Positions 1 through 8,435 of a stretch of 64,000 nt of DNA are shown here, one piece after another (the stretch's first letter is position 1; the number at the start of each line of letters is the position of its first letter). Under the pieces are notes generated by a model. The model saw only the letters and a list, made by a program, of their open reading frames with translations, did not search any database and was not told the DNA's origin. Position numbers and translations under genes: made by a program. Origin of the DNA: Sphingomonadales bacterium (lineage in GTDB: Bacteria > Pseudomonadota > Alphaproteobacteria > Sphingomonadales > Sphingomonadaceae). Location: the NCBI GenBank assembly GCA_016714795.1, contig JADKCA010000003.1:248001-312000 (forward strand), read 5' to 3'.

Positions 1-766
1 TGCCCGTCAGCGTATCAATGCGGATGCGCGCCAGCTCAGGCCCGGCCTCCGATGGGACAACGCACAGCGGCTTGACCTTGTGGCGATGCTGTTCCTCAAT
101 CTCCTGCGCGGCCTGCCAGAAGAAGAGATAGGGGCTGATCGTCGTACCGAGGATCGCCACGACCGCTGTCGCATAGGCCCCGCTAAACTCAATGCGCGGG
201 ATCACGAGCGACGCCAGCGCCTCGCCCCATGGCACATGCGCCACCGCGACCACCGCCACATAGGCGAAGAGCGAGAGCGTGGTCCATTTGAGGATCGATG
301 CATAGCGCCCATAGGGAATGAACACCTCCAGCGCGACGCACAGCAGCCCGATCAATATGGTGTAGAGTGTCGCAGGGCCGCCAGCGAGCAAAGTCACCGC
401 AGCTCCCATGGCCGCCAGATCAGCTCCCAGATTGATGATATTGGCCACCAGCAACAACGCCACGATGCCGAACAGCACCGGGCTCGGATAGTGCCGCCGC
501 AAATTGCGCGCAATACCCGCACCCGTCACCCGACCAATTTCTGCCGCGACCTCCTGAATGGCCACCATCAGCGGGAAACTGAACAGGAAGGTCCAGCTCA
601 GCCCATAGCCAAACTCTGCCCCCACCTGACTGTGCGTGCCGATGCCGGACGGATCATCATCCGCTGCACCCGTAACCAGACCCGGCCCAAGCCGTGAAAA
701 GAACTGGCGGATGCGTCCGGGTTCGGCCTTACTCAAACGAGTCCACCGCGCCGATCTGCGCTCCAT
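1..766 (-). CDS. Nramp-like metal ion transporter (3' end outside window)
   Basis: This is the N-terminal part of a polytopic inner-membrane transporter of the Nramp (SLC11) fold, running off the left edge. Reverse-strand translation gives the first helix motif GAADDDPSGIGTHSQ followed by GAEFGYG, then several hydrophobic helices. The classical TM1 motif DPGN reads DPSG here. The classical TM6 MPH motif appears as ISPY (about 121-140), so the metal-binding residues are atypical. ATG 766 is one start (MERRSARW). TTG 736, which overlaps the stop of the VOC gene at 729, is an equally plausible alternative. The gene is last in a co-directional group with the VOC protein and aldehyde dehydrogenase. 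The family is secure; the substrate (Mn, Mg or other) is not. Confidence 0.8.
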   Translation of the reverse strand, partial: MERRSARWTRLSKAEPGRIRQFFSRLGPGLVTGAADDDPSGIGTHSQVGAEFGYGLSWTFLFSFPLMVAIQEVAAEIGRVTGAGIARNLRRHYPSPVLFGIVALLLVANIINLGADLAAMGAAVTLLAGGPATLYTILIGLLCVALEVFIPYGRYASILKWTTLSLFAYVAVVAVAHVPWGEALASLVIPRIEFSGAYATAVVAILGTTISPYLFFWQAAQEIEEQHRHKVKPLCVVPSEAGPELARIRIDTLTG

Positions 767-1193
767 CTTCGAGCAGGCCCACACCCGGCACATGGTTGAA
801 TTCGATGCGGATTCCGTCCGGATCTTCAAACAGAACTGAGTAATAGCCGGGAGCCCAGGGGCCGGGTTCGGGCGCGTGGATGATGGTCACATCCTTGTCC
901 GCCAGCCACGCCGTCACCCGGTCTATGCTTTCCCGGTCTCGCATCCGGAAACAGGCATGGTGCAGGCCGGGCGCGCCTTGATCAAACTTCCTGCCCGCGT
1001 TTTCCGGACTGCCGGTGCGGATGCCAATCGCGGTGCGCCCGCCGACACCATAGAGCATGTGCTCTGAATCGAGCACGACCTTGAGCCCCAGATAGGCAAT
1101 CATCTGCCGCCAGAACGCTGTGGAGCGCGCAAAGTCCCCCGCTGTCAGAATGACATGCGCGACGCCGTTCAGGCCACTGTCCAACCCACTCAT
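729..1193 (-). CDS. VOC (glyoxalase/bleomycin resistance) family protein
   Basis: A 154-residue cytoplasmic protein of the vicinal oxygen chelate superfamily. It shows two beta-alpha-beta-beta-beta modules. One has HVILTAGDFARSTAFW near the N terminus. The second contains LHHACFRMRD and ends in FEDPDGIRIEFNHVPG, which supply the usual His and Glu metal ligands. The family includes glyoxalase I, dioxygenases and fosfomycin-resistance proteins, and the exact substrate cannot be read from sequence. Its ATG lies inside the stop region of the upstream aldehyde dehydrogenase (ATGA overlap at 1190-1193), so the two are probably translated from one mRNA. Confidence 0.85.
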   Translation of the reverse strand: MSGLDSGLNGVAHVILTAGDFARSTAFWRQMIAYLGLKVVLDSEHMLYGVGGRTAIGIRTGSPENAGRKFDQGAPGLHHACFRMRDRESIDRVTAWLADKDVTIIHAPEPGPWAPGYYSVLFEDPDGIRIEFNHVPGVGLLEDGAQIGAVDSFE

Positions 1194-2611
1194 TTTTTCA
1201 GCTCGCGCTCCAATGTCTTCAGCGTCGCCTTGCCGTAGGGCGGACGGAAGCCGCCCATGCCCGCCACATCCATGCCCGGCTGGCGATAGACGGCGCGGCC
1301 ATGGCTGAACGTCCTAAACCCGTCCATGCCGTGATAGTTCCCCATGCCGGACGGGCCAACACCGCCAAACGGCAGATCCTCCATCGCATTGTGGAAAATC
1401 ACGTCGTTCACCGTGACGCCGCCGGAAACGGTGCGGTTGAGCACGCGCTGTTCCTCGGCCTTGTCAGTGCCGAAATAATAAAGGCCCAGCGGGCGATCAT
1501 GCGCATTCACATAATCAATCGCTTCGTCGATTCCGGCATAGGTCATCACCGGCAGGATCGGGCCGAAAATCTCCTCCTGCATCACCTTCATGTCATCATT
1601 GACGTTGCGGATGATGGTAAGCGGCATCTTGTTGCCGTTGGAAGCCTTGAAATCCTCATCGCCCGGATTGACCTCGATCAGTTCGGCCCCCTTGGCTTTC
1701 GCATCCTCCAGATAGCCTTGGAGCCGCTCATAGTTGCGACCGTTCACAACGGAGGTATAATCATCATTGCCCAGCAGCGTCGGGTACATGGCCTTGACGC
1801 TAGACACGACGGATTGCACCATCTCCTCTTCCTGCTCCTTGGCAACCAGCAGATAATCGGGCGCGAGACAGATTTGCCCGGCATTCATCATCTTGCCCAG
1901 CGCCACACGCGATCCGGCCTTGGTCTTGTCTGCCGAACGCCCGATGATGGTGGGAGACTTTCCGCCCAGTTCAAGCGTGACAGGCACCAGATTGTCCGCC
2001 GCCGCGCGCATGATGTGCTTGCCCACGCTGGTCGCGCCAGTGAAGATCAGATGATCAAATGCCAGCTTGGAGAAGGCCACACCTGCCTCCGTCCCGCCGG
2101 TAAACACAGCCATTTCCTCTTCGGCGAAATATTGCGGCACGACTTCCGCGAACAAGTCAGAGACGCGCTCTGTAAATTCAGACGGCTTGATCATCGCGCG
2201 ATTGCCGGCTGACAATATGCCCGCCATCGGCACCATCACCATCCCCACCGGGAAGTTCCACGGGGCCACCACGCCCACCACACCCTTGGGCTGGAACACC
2301 ACTTCGGCCTTCGCCCCGATCAGCCCCAGCGGGAACATGGGCTTGCGCTTTTCCGCCCGCGCCCAGGCCTCCATATGCTTCTTGGCGTGCTTGAGCGCGC
2401 CGATGGAGGGCATGATGTCGGTCATCAGTGTCTGTTCGCGGCTGCGATGACCGAAATCGGCGGAGACTGCCTTGGCAAAGGCCTCTGCATGATCAACGAG
2501 CAGCGCCACCGCGCGGTCGATCCGGTCCTTGCGGACAGACATGGGCTCCGGCATCGCCGCCGTGAAGCTCGCGCGCTGCTTTTCGAGGACTAACTGCATC
2601 CGGTCTGTCAT
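1190..2611 (-). CDS. Coniferyl-aldehyde dehydrogenase-like NAD(P)+ aldehyde dehydrogenase
   Basis: A 473-residue aldehyde dehydrogenase, near the usual length. It contains the N-box VVAPWNFPVGM, the glycine motif FTGATSVGK, the catalytic glutamate in LELGGKSP and the catalytic cysteine in NAGQICLAPDY. The ending with QPGMD and RPPYGK resembles the CalB (coniferyl aldehyde dehydrogenase) branch, which oxidises aromatic or long-chain aldehydes to acids. It heads a minus-strand group with the VOC protein and is divergent from an SDR oxidoreductase, with a shared promoter region at 2612-2692. The fold and reaction are certain. Coniferyl aldehyde as substrate is inferred from overall similarity only. 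Confidence 0.9.
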   Translation of the reverse strand: MTDRMQLVLEKQRASFTAAMPEPMSVRKDRIDRAVALLVDHAEAFAKAVSADFGHRSREQTLMTDIMPSIGALKHAKKHMEAWARAEKRKPMFPLGLIGAKAEVVFQPKGVVGVVAPWNFPVGMVMVPMAGILSAGNRAMIKPSEFTERVSDLFAEVVPQYFAEEEMAVFTGGTEAGVAFSKLAFDHLIFTGATSVGKHIMRAAADNLVPVTLELGGKSPTIIGRSADKTKAGSRVALGKMMNAGQICLAPDYLLVAKEQEEEMVQSVVSSVKAMYPTLLGNDDYTSVVNGRNYERLQGYLEDAKAKGAELIEVNPGDEDFKASNGNKMPLTIIRNVNDDMKVMQEEIFGPILPVMTYAGIDEAIDYVNAHDRPLGLYYFGTDKAEEQRVLNRTVSGGVTVNDVIFHNAMEDLPFGGVGPSGMGNYHGMDGFRTFSHGRAVYRQPGMDVAGMGGFRPPYGKATLKTLERELKK

Positions 2612-2692
2612 GATGACCCGCTCCCTTGATTGGTTTCTGCCTGCAACCTAACGTGCCGCAAAGCGTTTGCAAGAAGCGGTGGAGGAAAGCCC

Positions 2693-3505
2693 ATGAAGTT
2701 CGCAGGGAAATCGGTCGTCATCACGGGCGGGGCAACCGGGATCGGTCTGGCCCTAGCGCTGGAAATCGGCGGACGCGGCGCACGCGTCACGCTGTTTGAG
2801 CCGCGCAAGGACGTGTTGGCAGACGCCGTTGCAGGCCTAAAGGCCAAAGGCATTCCAGCGCTGGGCTTTGCCGGGGATGTGACCGACCGGTCCTCGCTCG
2901 AAGCCCTTGCCGACTTCGCTTGGGATCAGGCCGGACCCGTCGATGCCGTCATCGCCAATGCCGGCGTGGGCGGGCTGCACCAGTCCGTGCTCGATTTTGA
3001 TCTGGAGGCCGCGCGCGGGCTGATGGAGGTCAATTGCTGGGGCGTATGGCAAACGCTGCAAGTCTTCGGCCAGCGCTTCCGCGATGCCGGTCGGCCCAGC
3101 GCGCTTTATGCCACTGCGTCGGAAAACAGCCTGTTCAACGCCTACCCCTTCGGCGGCGGTGCCTATGTGGCGAGCAAGCATGCCGTGTTCGGTCTGATGG
3201 ACATGCTACGCCGCGAAGTGCCTGCGCATATCGAAACCGGCGTGATCATCCCCGGCTGGACGGCAACGCCGATGACGCGCGGCAAAGGCATGCCTGCCGG
3301 GGAATTTGCCACCCGCATCGTCGATCAAATGGAGGCGGGCGAATATTATCTCGTCAGCCACAGCTACAACGCCGTGCGCATGGAAGAACGCTGGAGCGAA
3401 GTGCGTGAAGCGTTCGCGGAGTGGGCACCGCGCGAGGACGGCGACGATCAATATGACGTGCGGTTGTTCTTCGAAAGGTTGCGGGCAGAAAAGGCGAAGG
3501 GCTAA
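2693..3505 (+). CDS. SDR family NAD(P)-dependent oxidoreductase
   Basis: A 270-residue classical short-chain dehydrogenase. The Rossmann glycine motif TGGATGIG is at residues 12-19, followed by the NAG motif (IANAGVG), the catalytic Ser in YATASENS and the Tyr/Lys pair in YVASKHA. ATG 2693 is chosen over an upstream in-frame start at 2630. It is preceded by a strong GGAGGAAA ribosome site, and the protein then begins directly with the beta-strand KFAGKSVVITGG. The substrate is unknown. It is divergent from the aldehyde dehydrogenase, so a joint role in alcohol/aldehyde metabolism is possible. Confidence 0.9.
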   Translation: MKFAGKSVVITGGATGIGLALALEIGGRGARVTLFEPRKDVLADAVAGLKAKGIPALGFAGDVTDRSSLEALADFAWDQAGPVDAVIANAGVGGLHQSVLDFDLEAARGLMEVNCWGVWQTLQVFGQRFRDAGRPSALYATASENSLFNAYPFGGGAYVASKHAVFGLMDMLRREVPAHIETGVIIPGWTATPMTRGKGMPAGEFATRIVDQMEAGEYYLVSHSYNAVRMEERWSEVREAFAEWAPREDGDDQYDVRLFFERLRAEKAKG

Positions 3506-3568
3506 GTCTGCGCAGCTGAGCCGCAGACCGAGTTCCAGCACGAAGCTGGAGCCCGTTCAAAGGCTATC

Positions 3569-5086
3569 CTACACCGCCAACAACCCTTCCTCCGCAATCT
3601 TCTTCTTCCAGATCAACGGCGCGCTCTGATGCACATTGTCGCCGCTGGAATCGACCGCCACCGTCACCGGCATGTCTTTCACGTCGAATTCGTAGATGGC
3701 TTCCATGCCCAGATCAGCAAAACCGACCACGGTTGCGCCCTTGATCGCGCGGGATACGAGATAGGCCGCACCGCCAACAGCCATCAGATAGGCGCTCTTG
3801 TGGTTGGCGATGCTCTGTGTGGCGGCGGGCCCGCGTTCGGCCTTGCCGACGCTGGCGAGCAGGCCGAGGTCGAGCATCATGTCGCTGAAACTGTCCATCC
3901 GCGTCGCGGTGGTAGGTCCGGCGGGGCCAACGACTTCTTCGCGCACCGGATCGACCGGGCCGACATAATAGATGACGCGGTTTTTGAAATCGACCGGCAG
4001 GGTTTCACCCTTGGCCAGCATGTCCTTGATCCGTTTGTGCGCGGCGTCACGCCCGGTGAGCATCTTGCCGTTGAGCAGCAGCCGATCTCCGGCTTTCCAG
4101 TTCGCGACCTGCTCCTGTGTCAGCCTGTCCAGATCAACGCGGATCGCGGCGCTGTCAGGTGCCCAGGCGACCTGCGGCCAATCGGCCAGATTCGGGCGTT
4201 CGAGGAAGACCGGGCCGGAGCCATCGAGCGTGAAATGCGCGTGACGGGTTGCTGCGCAATTGGGGATCATCGCCACCGGCTTGGAGGCTGCGTGCGTGGG
4301 ATAATCCATGATCTTCACGTCAAGAATGGTGGAGAGGCCACCCAAGCCCTGCGCGCCAACGCCCAGCGCGTTGACCTTGTCGAAAATCTCGATGCGCAGG
4401 CGCTCGATGTCGCTCTGCGGGCCGCGTTCCTTCAACTGCGCCATGTCGATATGGCCCATCAGGCTTTCCTTGGCGAGCAGCACGGCCTTTTCCGCCGTGC
4501 CACCAATGCCGATGCCGAGCATGCCGGGCGGGCACCAGCCCGCGCCCATTTGCGGGATCATCTCCAGCACCCAATTGACGATGGAATCGCTGGGGTTCAT
4601 CATCTTGAACTTGGTCTTGTTTTCAGACCCGCCCCCCTTGGCCGCCACGTCGATGCTGATTTTGTCTCCAGGCACCATTTCGACATGCATCACACACGGT
4701 GTGTTATCGCGCGTGTTGACACGAGTGAAGGCGGGGTCGGTCAGGACAGAGGCGCGCAGCTTGTTTTCAGGCAGCAGATAGGCCTTGCGCACGCCATCAT
4801 CGATAATCTCCTGAAGGCTGCGCTCGCTGTCCAGCACGCATTTCTGCCCCCATTTGACGAAGACGTTGACGATGCCGGTATCCTGACAGATCGGGCGATG
4901 CCCCTCTGCGCACATGCGGCTGTTGGTGAGGATCTGTGCGATAGCGTCCTTCGCGGCAGGCCCTTGCTCTGCCTCATAGGCCACGCCGAGCGCGCGGATA
5001 TAATCCATAGGGTGGAAGTAGGAGATATATTGCAGCGCGTCTGCCACGCTCTCAATCAGGTCGGTTTCCTTGATCAGGGTCGTCAT
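3569..5086 (-). CDS. fumA: Class I (iron-sulfur) fumarate hydratase
   Basis: A 505-residue, oxygen-sensitive class I fumarase interconverting fumarate and malate in the TCA cycle. The N-terminal domain carries the three cysteines expected to hold the 4Fe-4S cluster: HRPICQDTG (Cys67), GAGWCPPGML and PNCAATRH. The glycine-rich IGIGGTAEKAV follows the second one. The C-terminal beta domain includes the VGPAGPTTATRMD motif. It is slightly shorter than E. coli FumA but complete. It is a monocistronic gene facing the SDR gene tail to tail, with divergent spacing to the thioesterase gene. L-tartrate dehydratase is a related alternative, but the single-chain architecture favours fumarase. Confidence 0.93.
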   Translation of the reverse strand: MTTLIKETDLIESVADALQYISYFHPMDYIRALGVAYEAEQGPAAKDAIAQILTNSRMCAEGHRPICQDTGIVNVFVKWGQKCVLDSERSLQEIIDDGVRKAYLLPENKLRASVLTDPAFTRVNTRDNTPCVMHVEMVPGDKISIDVAAKGGGSENKTKFKMMNPSDSIVNWVLEMIPQMGAGWCPPGMLGIGIGGTAEKAVLLAKESLMGHIDMAQLKERGPQSDIERLRIEIFDKVNALGVGAQGLGGLSTILDVKIMDYPTHAASKPVAMIPNCAATRHAHFTLDGSGPVFLERPNLADWPQVAWAPDSAAIRVDLDRLTQEQVANWKAGDRLLLNGKMLTGRDAAHKRIKDMLAKGETLPVDFKNRVIYYVGPVDPVREEVVGPAGPTTATRMDSFSDMMLDLGLLASVGKAERGPAATQSIANHKSAYLMAVGGAAYLVSRAIKGATVVGFADLGMEAIYEFDVKDMPVTVAVDSSGDNVHQSAPLIWKKKIAEEGLLAV

Positions 5087-5197
5087 CGCTTGGGCTCCGC
5101 TTCAGTCTGTTGCGGATGCCGCTAAACCAGCGAGCGGGTGAGGCAAAGGGGTTTTTGATGGGCAAAGACGGTCAGTTGGCCTTACAAGGGGCAAACC

Positions 5198-5605
5198 ATG
5201 ACCAGTCTCCCCAACACCTATCGCACCATCATCATGCCCGACCCGACTGACTTTGACGAGATGGGGCATGTCAACAATGCCGTGTGGGTGCGCTGGATTC
5301 AGGATGTCGCCACCGCGCACTGGATGGCAGTCGCCACGCCCGAGCAGATCGCGGCCTATGTCTGGGTCGTCACGCGACACGAGATTGACTATCCGGCCAA
5401 TGTCGGCCCCGGAGCACTGGTCCATGCCCGCACATGGATCAGCGATGTGCCCAAGGGTGCCCGTTATGACCGGAACATGGAGTTTACGGACGATGCCGGG
5501 CGGGTGCTGGTGCGCGCGAAAACCACCTGGGCGCTGATCGACCGGGCAAAGGGGCGGATCGTTCGGGTTCCAGCCGAGATTCCCGCGCGATTTGGCGTCG
5601 CCTAG
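5198..5605 (+). CDS. Hot-dog acyl-CoA thioesterase (YbgC/FcbC type)
   Basis: A 135-residue single hot-dog-fold protein. The motif DFDEMGHVNNAVW near residue 18 matches the catalytic Asp and the helix start of 4-hydroxybenzoyl-CoA thioesterase-like enzymes. It is followed by the strand VTRHEIDYPANVGPG and a C-terminal strand RAKTTWALID. It probably hydrolyses a cytosolic acyl-CoA of unknown chain. Its stop codon at 5603-5605 overlaps the inferred true stop of the convergent gene at 5602-5604. Confidence 0.85.
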   Translation: MTSLPNTYRTIIMPDPTDFDEMGHVNNAVWVRWIQDVATAHWMAVATPEQIAAYVWVVTRHEIDYPANVGPGALVHARTWISDVPKGARYDRNMEFTDDAGRVLVRAKTTWALIDRAKGRIVRVPAEIPARFGVA

Positions 5606-6352
5606 ACCTTCATCTTCACATGCCGGATGCCTGAAATCCCGAACAGATACGGCACATCATCCGCCATGGAGAGAACGACCGTTTCCTTCTTGTTGGATGA
5701 ATAATTGAGCGCCCGCATGCGCCGCATTCTCAGCTTCCAGCTTGGCGTCGAAACCGGCCTCGAAGGTGGATTTCATGTTGACGGTGATTGCCAGGTTCCG
5801 CGCCACAAGGATGCGTTCGATGATCATCATGTCCTTGTCGAAAAAGCCGCTCGAATAATCCTCCGGATGCGCGCGGATCTTGCGCAGACCATCCTTCAGA
5901 TAGCCGATCCGCAAATCACGCACGAACGAGCCTTCGCCGAAGCTGATATCGATGGTCTTGATCTTCTTGTAATCCAGCTTGAGCCCGGCAGAGACGGGTG
6001 CACCGGGGAAAGTCCCTTCCCCGTCAATTCCGAATTTTTTCAACCCCTTGAAGCTGCGTTTGGCACCCGGCAAGAAATCTTCGGAGTAAAGTGCTTCAAC
6101 AGGTTCGCCCGCAATCTGCGCGAGCTGTTTCGCCGCCAGCATCGGCGCATATTCGCTGTTGGGTTCCGGGCACTCCTTGTCGAACGCGCCCAGCAAGCCG
6201 CCATAATCAATCTTCTTGACGAACGAACCGATCAGGCTCAGCGCTTCATCTCCCGACTGTGCACGCTTGGGGATTTTGAGGAAGTAGAGCGGCCCGGCCC
6301 CTTCCAAAGTGCCGCCACCGAAATACCAGTCCTTGCGGTTGCCATTGCCCAT
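5602..6352 (-). pseudogene. Conserved hypothetical gene with C-terminal frameshift
   Basis: The reading frame from ATG 6352 runs to a stop at 5657 (231 residues), but the last about 18 residues have low GC at third positions and look non-coding. From about 5710 leftward, a second frame continues with NYSSNKKETVVLSMADDVPY and ends at 5602 with HVKMKV. It has a high-GC third-position pattern and beta-strand-like composition. A single-base indel near 5703-5712 therefore probably split a protein of about 250 residues. The N terminus (DWYFGGGTLEGAG) has no recognised domain or signal peptide. Function is unknown. The lesion may be sequencing error or real. Confidence 0.7.
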
Positions 6353-6417
6353 GCCCGATCCTCCTGCGATGATGTAGGCTATGTCAGCTCGGACATGTTC
6401 GCAAGCAGCACAATCTC

Positions 6418-6446
6418 CAATAAATAGGGACTGTCCCTATTTATTG
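6418..6446. repeat. Perfect 29-nt palindrome, likely panC terminator
   Basis: The sequence is a perfect inverted repeat with a single-base centre at 6432: CAATAAATAGGGAC on the left arm and its complement on the right. The right arm includes the stop and last codon of panC (stop at 6441-6443). The RNA hairpin would have a GC core and A/T outer stem, consistent with a bidirectional transcription stop. Its perfection and symmetry are also typical of dispersed palindromic elements. Confidence 0.7.
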
Positions 6447-7286
6447 AGGATCCACGCCCCAATTGTCGATCAGACGCGCCTTGCCCAGCCGCGCCGCAAC
6501 AAACAGACGTGCAGGGCGATCCAGCACGGCCATATCCTGCAAATCCTCCGCCCCGCACAGCGCCACATAATCGGGCGACTGGAAGCCTGCTGCAACAAGC
6601 GCGCGCCGTACGGCCTCCAGAGCATCCGACACGGCTCCCCCGGCTTCTATCTCAGCCTTTGCGAAGGCTATAGCCTTGGGCAGCGTCGCTGCCACAGCGC
6701 GCTCTTCCGGGGTCAGATAAGCGTTGCGCGACGAGAGAGCGAGGCCGTCCGCTTCGCGCACCGTTGGCACGCCCACCACCTCCACGCCAATGTCCAGATC
6801 CGCATTCATGCGACGGATGATGGCGAGCTGCTGCCAGTCCTTCTCTCCGAACAGCGCGCAATCGGGGCGGACCTGATTGAACAATTTGGCCACCACCGTC
6901 GCCACCCCGTCAAAATGGCCGGGCCGGGCCGCGCCGCACAGGCCATCCCCCAGACCGCCCACCGCAACATTGGTGGCATAGCCTGCCGGATACATGGCGG
7001 GCACACCGGGCATCCACAGCAGGGACACGCCATGTTTCACCAGCAACGCGACATCCTTTTCGGCCGGACGCGGATAGGCGTCAAAATCCTCATTGGGGCC
7101 GAATTGACGCGGATTGACGAAGATGGAAACCGCGACATGATCGGCATGGCGCTTGGCCTCTTCCACCAAAGCCATGTGCCCGTCATGCAGCGCACCCATG
7201 GTAGGCACCAGCGCCAAGCGCGCGCCGCCTTTCCGCAAGGCAGAGGAGGCCGCGCGCAAGGCGGGAACATCGTGAACGGTTTGCAT
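6441..7286 (-). CDS. panC: Pantothenate synthetase
   Basis: A 281-residue enzyme joining pantoate and beta-alanine with ATP to form pantothenate, the coenzyme A precursor. It shows the nucleotide-binding PTMGALHDGHMALV (HxGH motif), FVNPRQFGPNEDF, the FGEKDWQQL motif and SSRNAYL, all family signatures. ATG 7286 (MQTVHDV) is chosen instead of a longer in-frame extension to 7475, because the pantothenate synthetase fold starts there and the extension would overlap the mipZ coding start. It is divergent from mipZ with 81 bp between starts. Confidence 0.95.
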   Translation of the reverse strand: MQTVHDVPALRAASSALRKGGARLALVPTMGALHDGHMALVEEAKRHADHVAVSIFVNPRQFGPNEDFDAYPRPAEKDVALLVKHGVSLLWMPGVPAMYPAGYATNVAVGGLGDGLCGAARPGHFDGVATVVAKLFNQVRPDCALFGEKDWQQLAIIRRMNADLDIGVEVVGVPTVREADGLALSSRNAYLTPEERAVAATLPKAIAFAKAEIEAGGAVSDALEAVRRALVAAGFQSPDYVALCGAEDLQDMAVLDRPARLFVAARLGKARLIDNWGVDPQ

Positions 7287-7367
7287 GGTGCGAAGGGCTC
7301 CGTTATGAAAAGACATTCCCGGACTGAAGCGGGGCAGAATCACTCGATCGGGATAAGACGCGCCATC

Positions 7368-8171
7368 ATGTCGGGCAAGCCAGTGCATATCGTCGTTTTC
7401 GCCAACGAAAAGGGAGGGACGGGCAAGTCCACCACAGCGGTCCATCTGGCCGTGGCGCTCGCCCAGACCAACCATGCTGTCGGCTGCATCGACCTAGACC
7501 ACCGCCAGCGGACGATGGCGCGCTATCTGGAGAACCGTGAAGGCACCGCGCGACGTGAAAATGCGCATCTGCCGACACCGGCTTTTTCCACGCTGACCCA
7601 TCCGGCGGAAGCGGCGCTGGAGCAGGAAATCGGGCGCATGGCCGCCGTTGCGGATTTCGTCATCATCGACACGCCGGGCCGCGATGACCCCATGACCCGC
7701 GCGGCCATCTCGCGCGCAGACACCATCGTGACTCCGATGAATGACAGTTTCGTCGATCTGGACCTGATCGGTCAGGTGGATGCCGATACCTACAAGGTAA
7801 AGCGCCCCAGCTTCTATGCGGAACTCATCTGGGATTTGCGCAAGGAACGCGGCAAGCGTGATGGCGGCACGGTCGATTGGGTCGTGATGCGCAACCGCAT
7901 GCAGCATATCGAAGCGAATAATATGCGTCGCGTGGGCAAGGCGATGGACGAGTTGGCCAAGCGCACCGGCTTTCGCGTGGTCCCTGGTCTCGGTGAGCGC
8001 GTGATCTATCGCGAGCTCTTTCCCAAGGGCCTGACCCTGCTGGACCGCGATTCCATTGGTGGCCTGGGCATCAGTCATATCGCCGCACGGCAGGAGTTGC
8101 GGGAACTGGTGGCAGCCCTTGGCCTGCCCACCAAGGACACGCAGCAGGCCGAGTTCGAGTTTGCCCAGTGA
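7368..8171 (+). CDS. mipZ: Division-plane positioning ATPase MipZ
   Basis: A 267-residue ParA/MinD-superfamily ATPase. It has a deviant Walker A FANEKGGTGKSTTAVHLA, IDLDHRQRTMARYLENR, Walker B VIIDTPGRDDP, TPMNDSFVDLDLIGQVD, and the tail GERVIYRELFPKGLTLLD. These blocks match Caulobacter MipZ rather than plasmid ParA. MipZ forms a bipolar gradient with ParB and inhibits FtsZ polymerisation away from midcell. ATG 7368 is used, since the longer open frame to 6381 is antisense to panC. The stop overlaps the next gene's GTG (GTGA), suggesting coupled translation. Confidence 0.92.
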   Translation: MSGKPVHIVVFANEKGGTGKSTTAVHLAVALAQTNHAVGCIDLDHRQRTMARYLENREGTARRENAHLPTPAFSTLTHPAEAALEQEIGRMAAVADFVIIDTPGRDDPMTRAAISRADTIVTPMNDSFVDLDLIGQVDADTYKVKRPSFYAELIWDLRKERGKRDGGTVDWVVMRNRMQHIEANNMRRVGKAMDELAKRTGFRVVPGLGERVIYRELFPKGLTLLDRDSIGGLGISHIAARQELRELVAALGLPTKDTQQAEFEFAQ

Positions 8172-8434
8172 AGTTTCTACTCTTTGTCGCCGCCATCGCT
8201 GCAATCTGGTGGGTTCTCAAGAGCGACCGCGCGCCACGCCCCTCAATGTCCGCGCAGGAAGCGGCCCGCATCCTTGGCATCGCGGAAGATTCGGGCATAG
8301 AGACCATTGTCGATGCGCACCGTAAACTGATTGCAAAGGTTCATCCTGATACAGGCGGCACATCAGAACTGGCCGCGCGCGTCAACGAAGCGCGAGACCA
8401 TCTGCTCGCACGGATTACCCAGTATCGGAATTGA
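8168..8434 (+). CDS. Small membrane-anchored J-domain protein
   Basis: An 88-residue protein. One N-terminal transmembrane segment (FLLFVAAIAAIWWVL) is followed by a compact J-domain with helix II and the HPD loop in AKVHPDTGGT. It would stimulate an Hsp70 ATPase at the inner membrane. The start is GTG 8168, overlapping the mipZ stop. The next gene starts 2 nt after its stop, so it sits in the middle of an apparent mipZ-J-pgm operon. It resembles the small TIM14-like J proteins common in alphaproteobacteria. Confidence 0.85.
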   Translation: MKFLLFVAAIAAIWWVLKSDRAPRPSMSAQEAARILGIAEDSGIETIVDAHRKLIAKVHPDTGGTSELAARVNEARDHLLARITQYRN

Positions 8435-8435
8435 C

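Noticed and set aside
3629..5125. Long plus-strand ORF (498 codons) opposite fumarase
   Set aside because: It is antisense to the well-supported fumarase gene; the His/Arg-rich composition is typical of a shadow frame in high-GC DNA.
6381..7367. Long N-terminal extension of mipZ
   Set aside because: It would be antisense to the whole panC gene; the Walker A-bearing protein starts at 7368.
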